Positions 20,490-25,691 of a stretch of 25,691 bases of DNA are shown here, piece by piece. Within the stretch, counting starts at the first letter, position 1, and each line of letters starts with the position of its first letter. The stretch is taken from the IMG/VR virus record IMGVR_UViG_3300021437_000075, positions 1 through 25,691 of that record, one strand, 5' to 3'. A program made the translations under genes and the position numbers. This DNA comes from a virus. The notes beneath the pieces are model-generated. The model made no database searches and was not told the origin of the DNA. It worked only from the letters and a program-made list of their open reading frames with translations.

Positions 20490-23400
20490 TGGCAGTCACG
20501 ATCCCAACGCCTGATGAAGCCTTCGGCGCGGCACAGGCCCCAAGCGCCGTCAATCCAGCGCAGATCGACCCGCGCGTTGCTCATGCGACGGGCCAGGCAG
20601 GCCATGCGTGGCAGAATGCGCTTGAGGCTGTGGGCGGGGCGTTCGGTGAAATCGCCGGACGTGTGGCGCAGACCAACGATGCCACGGCGGAAGCCCGCGC
20701 GAAGCTCGACTGGTACAAGGCCGATCAGGAAAACTGGCGTAACCTTGCCATGGGTGCCCAGCAGGACGGAACGGGCTGGGAAAAGGCCCCGTCCGTTTAC
20801 GATCAGACGCGGCAATCGATTCTCGACAAGTATCCGATTTCCAACCCCCAGCAGCGCCAGAAGCTTGACCTATGGATGCAGCATGAATCCGCACAGCGCG
20901 GGTTTAGTGCAGCCGATCAGAAGCAAAAGGCACTTGGCGGGTATTATACCGGCATCGAGGACAAGGAAATCACCGGGGCGGTCCAGTCGCTCCAGTCCGA
21001 TCCGAGCCAACAGAACTACGACAAGCAGGCCGGGGCTTTGCAGGCCCTCGTAGATAGTGGGCGCGGGCTCTATCATTCGAACGGCTCGGCAGACGCCCGC
21101 AAGGCGCAGATCCAGGGCGCTCTGCTCATGGGGCAGTATCAAGCCCTGTTGCGATCGGACCCGGATGCTGCCGCCATTCTGATCGACAAGATCCGCCGCG
21201 GTGAGCACGAACTGCAGGGCGGACAGAACTACATTCCGCCGAACGGGTCGCAGCCGTCGCGCATGACGTTCCCGGTTCCCGGCATCAATCCAGATGATGT
21301 GCCGCGATCGGGCGGCGCTGAAAACTCACGCGAGCACATGGGTCCGCGCGGTGGCGGAAATCATGCCGGCTGGGACATTCCAGGCCAAGTCGGTTCGCCC
21401 GTGGTGGCGGCTGGTGATGGTGTGGTCATCAAGTCCGGCGAGGGTCAGGGCTACGGATCGTACGTCGATATTCAGATGGCCGATGGCACGATCCATCGCA
21501 TGGCCCATCTCGGAAATACCGACAAGGGCGGCAATCAGCAAGGAATTGTGCCGGGGATTGCGGCAGGAACGCAGGTCAAGCAGGGCCAGCAGATCGGGGC
21601 GCTCGGATACTCTGGCAATGCGGGCAAAGAGTTCCCGCATGTGCATTATGAAGTGTTCCCGGACAAAGCAGCCTACGACAAGGCGCAGGGCCAATCGAGC
21701 CGGGCCAGCGCCGATCTGCGCATCAACCCGCGCGATTACTTCGCCAAGGCGAATGGGTTGGGCGTACCGGCTGCGAACGATAATGTAAGCCAGCCCTCAA
21801 GCGTCACTGGCGGCGGCATCGACCGGTCTGCATTCAGCGCAGAATTGCAGAAACCAGAGGTGCGTGACCGTCTCTTGGCATTGACTGAGGCCGAAGTCGG
21901 CAACCAAGGCCCTGAAGCGCATCAAGCGTTCATGGAGACGATCTTCAACCGGGCTTCCGCGCGCGGTCAATCGCTCTGGGACACGATGCATGGCTCGTAC
22001 TTCCCAGACGTTACGCATCAACGCACCGAAGCGCGATCTGGCGACCCGCAGTTGGCGGAGAAGTATGGCCGTGCATTACAAAGCGTTGTGGCTGGATCGA
22101 ACACGTCTGATTATGCGACCGGCAATGCATCTGGAACGGTCGGCTTTGCAGGCGGTCCACAGACAAAAGAATTTAATGGCGAACGGTTTGGGATCGAGGG
22201 TCCTGATCGAAAATGGGCGGATGAGGCCCGCAAGGGCGGTGCAGCACCACCGGTCGCGCAGCGCGGGCTGGCCCAATACGCAGGGCTTGGCGGTCCTAAA
22301 GGCGTTGTCTCGGATGCCTCCAACGCACCCGCCGCTGAATACCAAGGCGGCGCACAAGCCCAGTCCGTCGATCGCGCTGGCCTCCCCCCCGCGGCCAATC
22401 CAGACGATATCCTCAAGGGCTCGCAGCATGGCGGGTCAGAGGTTGGCGACGACACCGGCACGGCGCAGCAGCCAGGACAGCAGGGCAATTCTGCGACGAT
22501 CCCAACGCCACAAGGACAAGATCAGGGCGCACCGCAGCAAGGTCAGCAACAGCAGGGCGGGCTTGCGGCCGATCTGCGTGAGCAAATCCAGGGCGTGCAC
22601 GACGCGGCGAAGTCTGACCCCGGCGCGCGGCTGGTCGATTCCCTACCGCAAGACTTGGTTGATAAGGTTCGCGAGATGCTGCCCGGCTTACCCGAAGAGG
22701 GCCTAGCCAATCTCACCATGGGCCAAGCCTCGCAGATGCTGGAGCAGATCGTTCCGTCTGATGCCAGCGGCGGCATGGGGATGCAGGAGTTCCCGCTCGC
22801 CCGTCTCAAGCAAGGCCAGACGTTCAGCGTCAAATCCAAGTTCGGCGACATCACGGTGTCTGCGGACGCGCTCAACGCGCTCGGCCTCGACAACAAGAAC
22901 AAGAAAGCCCTGGATCAGATGTACCGGCAGGCCGTCGAAGGCCAGCGGTTCAAGTGGCAATCCGACATCAAGGATGACCTCAAGCAGATCGAACAGACCG
23001 GCATCGGGAAATCTGACGCCGAAATCGCCAAGTGGATCAAGTCAGGTCCGGGCCGCCTGCCCAATATGAAAAACCAGATTCAAGCGTATCAAGAAAAGCG
23101 CGTGCAGATGAAGATGGCGTTCGATGCTGCGTCTGGTATCGAAACCATGAGCCCAGAGGATGCGATTGCGCAGATCCAGGCCTATAATCCAGCCCGCCCC
23201 GGCGTCGATCAGGGCGGCGCACGGTATAATCAACTCGACTACGCCTATCAGCACGCCTACCGCAAACTACAGGCCGTGCAGAAGATGCGTGACCAAGACC
23301 CGGTCACGGGCGTGTCAGGCGGCGCGGTCAAAGTTGGGACTAAGGAAGTCAATCTATCTCCTGCTCCTGAGATCGAAAACGCCAAGCGGTTGTTGGGCCC

Positions 23401-24100
23401 TGGCGACTTGACACCCAACGGCCAAATCATGATCGGGCCGGGTGCGGCGCCTACGGGTCCAGCCGAAGCCGGGGCTCCGGACAAGTCCAAGCGCATCGAG
23501 TTCCTGATTGAAAACCGTCTTGCAGCCCAGCAGCGTGTTGGGGTTTATACGGCCAGCCAGCGCACAATCACCAAGGCCGAAGCCGACGATCTGCTGCGAT
23601 TAGGTGATCCTAAAGACCTCTCTGACCAGCAAATCAGCGATGGCATGAAAGCGGCATGGGGCCGGGCACAGCAGACCTATGGCTCGTATGCCCCGCGTGT
23701 GTTGGAAGATGCGGTCAAGCTGACCAAGCATAACGATGTTGAGAAGGACGCAGCGGCGCGTATTGTTGGTCCAATTGTGCGCGGGGAAGCAAAGGCGCTC
23801 GAAGAGGCTAAACGCGGACCGCAACAGTCATGGTCCAGCTACATCGGTGGCATGTTCGGCGGTGGCGCGAAGAACGATGGCCCGATGGGCCCGCCTGCAC
23901 CGGCATGGGCCACGGGTGCCAACCCCGGCAAGGATGCGCCTAGCGCGCCGTCGGCCCCGCAGGCACCATCACAGCCTGCTCCGCCTCCCGCTCCGACCGC
24001 AAAGCACAAGGCTTGGCTCAAGAACAACCCGGAAGGGCGGTCTGCGTATGAGGCCAAGTTCGGCAAGGGATCAGCTAAAGAGATTCTTGAGGCGAACTAG
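20489..24100 (+). CDS. Large internal virion protein with M23 peptidase and probable SleB-like hydrolase domains (1203 aa)
   Basis: An M23/LytM peptidoglycan endopeptidase domain is visible: HAGWD (His292, Asp296), HRMAHL in the middle, and PHVHYEVF (His384, His386) complete the zinc site. A second domain at about 455-595 begins LLALTEAEVGNQG and MGETI-like IFNRASARGQSLWD, ends FNGERFGIEGPDRKWADEA, and resembles SleB-type cell-wall hydrolases, with Glu467 or Glu469 as candidate catalytic residue. A Gln/Pro/Gly-rich linker follows (about 655-692), then long helical regions and a Pro-rich linker near the C-terminus ending WLKNNPEGRSAYEAKFGKG. In T7 the comparable large ejection protein (gp16) carries a transglycosylase; here the wall-cutting activity appears to be different. 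The stop TAG interlocks with the antisense gene stop in CTAG. Confidence 0.85.
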   Translation: MAVTIPTPDEAFGAAQAPSAVNPAQIDPRVAHATGQAGHAWQNALEAVGGAFGEIAGRVAQTNDATAEARAKLDWYKADQENWRNLAMGAQQDGTGWEKAPSVYDQTRQSILDKYPISNPQQRQKLDLWMQHESAQRGFSAADQKQKALGGYYTGIEDKEITGAVQSLQSDPSQQNYDKQAGALQALVDSGRGLYHSNGSADARKAQIQGALLMGQYQALLRSDPDAAAILIDKIRRGEHELQGGQNYIPPNGSQPSRMTFPVPGINPDDVPRSGGAENSREHMGPRGGGNHAGWDIPGQVGSPVVAAGDGVVIKSGEGQGYGSYVDIQMADGTIHRMAHLGNTDKGGNQQGIVPGIAAGTQVKQGQQIGALGYSGNAGKEFPHVHYEVFPDKAAYDKAQGQSSRASADLRINPRDYFAKANGLGVPAANDNVSQPSSVTGGGIDRSAFSAELQKPEVRDRLLALTEAEVGNQGPEAHQAFMETIFNRASARGQSLWDTMHGSYFPDVTHQRTEARSGDPQLAEKYGRALQSVVAGSNTSDYATGNASGTVGFAGGPQTKEFNGERFGIEGPDRKWADEARKGGAAPPVAQRGLAQYAGLGGPKGVVSDASNAPAAEYQGGAQAQSVDRAGLPPAANPDDILKGSQHGGSEVGDDTGTAQQPGQQGNSATIPTPQGQDQGAPQQGQQQQGGLAADLREQIQGVHDAAKSDPGARLVDSLPQDLVDKVREMLPGLPEEGLANLTMGQASQMLEQIVPSDASGGMGMQEFPLARLKQGQTFSVKSKFGDITVSADALNALGLDNKNKKALDQMYRQAVEGQRFKWQSDIKDDLKQIEQTGIGKSDAEIAKWIKSGPGRLPNMKNQIQAYQEKRVQMKMAFDAASGIETMSPEDAIAQIQAYNPARPGVDQGGARYNQLDYAYQHAYRKLQAVQKMRDQDPVTGVSGGAVKVGTKEVNLSPAPEIENAKRLLGPGDLTPNGQIMIGPGAAPTGPAEAGAPDKSKRIEFLIENRLAAQQRVGVYTASQRTITKAEADDLLRLGDPKDLSDQQISDGMKAAWGRAQQTYGSYAPRVLEDAVKLTKHNDVEKDAAARIVGPIVRGEAKALEEAKRGPQQSWSSYIGGMFGGGAKNDGPMGPPAPAWATGANPGKDAPSAPSAPQAPSQPAPPPAPTAKHKAWLKNNPEGRSAYEAKFGKGSAKEILEAN

Positions 24101-24294
24101 TCAATATCGCGGTCGAAGTGAAGAAACGTCGCCACGCCAGCTAGGTACCCAATCACCATGGCGTATTCTGGCGACTTATTAGCATATCCTAACCATGCAA
24201 ATACCGGCGTCATGATATCAGTTGTGAGCCGGAAGATGGCAACAGTGATGAATGCGACGTAAATAAATAGCTTGATAATCCGCCATAGTCTCAT
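24097..24294 (-). CDS. Small antisense membrane protein, paralog of its upstream neighbour (65 aa)
   Basis: Second gene of a reverse-strand pair. ATG 24294 overlaps the stop of the upstream gene by ATGA. The product has a first hydrophobic helix (LFIYVAFITVAIF), the segment PVFAWLGYANKSPEY, and a second hydrophobic stretch (AMVIGYLAGVATFLHF). Its first 41 residues align with the 60-residue partner without large gaps (WR...hydrophobic...WxGxxxKSP). Its stop overlaps the stop of the large internal virion protein gene. A longer frame to 24345 exists but the coupled start is preferred. Holin, antiholin or exclusion roles are possible guesses only. Confidence 0.55.
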   Translation of the reverse strand: MRLWRIIKLFIYVAFITVAIFRLTTDIMTPVFAWLGYANKSPEYAMVIGYLAGVATFLHFDRDID

Positions 24295-24473
24295 GGCGGT
24301 GATTTCGGTGGGAAACCGAACCAAGTTGTGACCGCATCGACGCAAATATTGATACGCTTTTTCAGCCAGATAGCTATGTAAATTGCCAGTAAAATTGAGA
24401 TGCCGCGCCAGAAAAATTCCGGCGATTGTATGAGTCTTAAGAAGACCTGAAAACCATCATCTTGAGGATTCAT
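24291..24473 (-). CDS. Small antisense membrane protein (60 aa)
   Basis: First gene of the reverse-strand pair. Its ATG (24473-24471) and the ATG of the forward-strand gene (24472-24474) share the palindrome CATG, so the two genes are head to head. The product has an amphipathic N-terminus (DDGFQVFLRLIQSPEF), one transmembrane segment (ISILLAIYIAIWL) and a C-terminal AVTTWFGFPPKSPP that matches the middle of the next gene product, so it looks like a shortened paralog. No strong ribosome-binding site is visible. Confidence 0.5.
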   Translation of the reverse strand: MNPQDDGFQVFLRLIQSPEFFWRGISILLAIYIAIWLKKRINICVDAVTTWFGFPPKSPP

Positions 24474-25691
24474 GGCTGACCGCGATTACGCCTCCGAATT
24501 AAACGGACTCGACAGTCCAGCACCGGCGCCTCCGCGCCAAGGACCGCGCAATTATGCGGCTGAGTTGGACGGGCTGGACGGTGCCAACGATAATTCTGGC
24601 GCGCCTAATCCGCAAGCTGCGTTTTCCGCTCCTGGCGAATTGCACCCTGCCGTTGCTGCGGCATCGCAGGAAATAATCGTGCACACGCAGCAGCGCCGTG
24701 ATGCAACAAGGCAAATTGAGGCGACCCGTTCTGACATGGGCGCGCTCGAAAACGAGTTGGACGCCTACCAGAAGCAGCACGCGTATTATTCTGACTTAGC
24801 AGCGATGGGGAAGGACGCAGGCCAGCCGCAAGAGATTCTTGATGGCAATGTGGCATCGATGGCGCGCAAGGTTGAAGTTACCAAGGCTAAGATCGAAAGC
24901 GCGCGCAATCTGGCATGGGCACAAGAAAGTGGCTGGAAGATCGGTGCAATGCGCGGAGGCATTGGGTTTGCCAGTTCCGTCGGGGCTGGACTTGGCCAGT
25001 ATGGGCTTGACGCCAACATTCCAGATCTAGCGGAGTTTGGACGCGGCGTTTCCGATATCATGAAGGAAGCACAAGGCGGATTGCCACCGGCAACAACTTG
25101 GGACGAGGCCAAGAATGGACAGGCTGGACGGTATCTTGCGGAAGGCGTGAGCAGCAACGCCGTGGCAGGTATTCCGTTCGTGGCTGCATATATGTCAGGC
25201 GGAACGCCAACTGTGCTTGCGATTGCAGCAATCTCAGGTCACGGCCAAATGGCCGAAGCGCTCGATAATGCCAAGGTTGAAGATCCGGCAACCCGCCAGC
25301 GCGCGATCTATACTTACGGGTCGGCTAGTGCCCTGATGCAGGTTATCGTCCCTGTCGGTGTTTTCAGGGCGATGGGCAACCCAGCACAGCAGGCGCTGAC
25401 GGCTAGCTTTGCCAAGATTTCGGTTGACGCTGCCAAGGGCACTTTGACAACGACGGTTGCGCAAGCTTTGGCCATGGCAGCGTCCGACGTGACCACGCAA
25501 TACGGCGTGAAAGACGCGGCTGGAAAGCCGATAGACTGGGATGAGATCTTTGCCAACGTGCCGGAATCTATGCGCCAAGGTGCAATGGGCGGGTTACTGT
25601 TTGGTGCTGCGCATGTGGCAGGCAAGGTTCGCAATGGTGAATACCGCGTGCTCACACCGGCAGAGATGCGCCGTCAGGCTGAGGCCAAGCA
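24472..25691 (+). CDS. Large internal virion/ejection protein, 3' end outside window
   Basis: The frame is open from ATG 24472 to the end of the window (406 codons) with no stop. TTGAGG lies just before the ATG. The N-terminus carries two copies of a short motif, RDYASELNGLD and RNYAAELDGLD (residues 4-14 and 26-36). A coiled-coil region follows (about 85-150), then Gly/Ala-rich hydrophobic stretches (GAMRGGIGFASSVGAGLGQY; GIPFVAAYMSGGTPTVLAIA; AMGGLLFGAAHVAGKV) compatible with membrane insertion. This layout and its position after the M23-containing protein suit a T7 gp15/gp16-type ejection protein forming a channel through the envelope. The rest of the gene, and any enzyme domain, is not visible. 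Confidence 0.75.
   Translation, partial: MADRDYASELNGLDSPAPAPPRQGPRNYAAELDGLDGANDNSGAPNPQAAFSAPGELHPAVAAASQEIIVHTQQRRDATRQIEATRSDMGALENELDAYQKQHAYYSDLAAMGKDAGQPQEILDGNVASMARKVEVTKAKIESARNLAWAQESGWKIGAMRGGIGFASSVGAGLGQYGLDANIPDLAEFGRGVSDIMKEAQGGLPPATTWDEAKNGQAGRYLAEGVSSNAVAGIPFVAAYMSGGTPTVLAIAAISGHGQMAEALDNAKVEDPATRQRAIYTYGSASALMQVIVPVGVFRAMGNPAQQALTASFAKISVDAAKGTLTTTVAQALAMAASDVTTQYGVKDAAGKPIDWDEIFANVPESMRQGAMGGLLFGAAHVAGKVRNGEYRVLTPAEMRRQAEAK

Noticed and set aside
23736-24182. 148-codon forward frame overlapping the end of the 1203-residue gene
   Set aside because: Very Arg/Pro/His-rich shadow of the strongly coding main frame.
1-25691. CRISPR array, insertion sequence, integrase or attachment site
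   Set aside because: No regularly spaced direct repeats, no transposase or recombinase motifs and no paired site were seen anywhere in the window.

Overview
This window looks like the late (packaging, head and tail) half of a tailed phage or prophage with a short-tailed, T7-like (podovirus) virion plan. The host is probably an alphaproteobacterium: the DNA is moderately GC-rich, GTG starts and tight ATGA/GTGA overlaps are common, and the protein style is reminiscent of rhizobial or Methylobacterium-type phages. The host assignment is inference. No integrase, repressor, RNA polymerase or attachment site is visible, so lifestyle cannot be decided. Nearly all genes are on the + strand.

Layout. 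(1) 1-2990 is the end of an early/accessory region: the 3' end of a Toprim-type primase gene, a small ORF, a DNA methyltransferase-like gene, a cascade of tiny overlapping ORFs, a DUF3307-like membrane protein and a NusG-like transcription factor. (2) 2991-3453 has no convincing gene but holds a tRNA-Trp(CCA)-like element and a branched hairpin with a T-run. (3) 3454-5523 holds small membrane and accessory proteins, including a predicted zincin. (4) 5520-8499 encodes the small and large terminase subunits. TerL is interrupted inside its Walker A loop by a 351-residue intein with the Trp/Cys/Thr signature of class 3 inteins and a LAGLIDADG endonuclease. (5) 8577-14347 is the head module: two small Gly/Pro-rich proteins, T7-type portal, Bbp19-like protein, scaffold, a hairpin-rich non-coding stretch, an antisense HNH-AP2 homing endonuclease, major capsid protein and a small structural protein, closed by a GC-rich hairpin terminator. 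(6) 14403-18775 is the tail module: tail adaptor (gp11/tubular A-like), nozzle (gp12/tubular B-like, with an apparent lectin/CBM-like insert) and a gp13-like GNAT-fold protein. (7) 18775-19551 is a second HNH-AP2 endonuclease with a duplicated HNH region. (8) 19554-25691 encodes internal/ejection proteins: a gp14-like protein, a small beta-rich protein, a 1203-residue protein with an M23 peptidase domain and a probable SleB-like hydrolase domain, and a large protein that runs off the window.

Together these genes package DNA (TerS/TerL/portal), build the procapsid (scaffold, capsid), add a short tail (adaptor, nozzle) and load ejection proteins that open the cell wall. The most notable points are the class 3 intein that splits the TerL P-loop, three homing endonucleases in one late module, a run of four hairpins before the capsid gene, and an antisense pair of paralogous small membrane proteins at 24097-24473 whose start and stop codons interlock with both neighbours.
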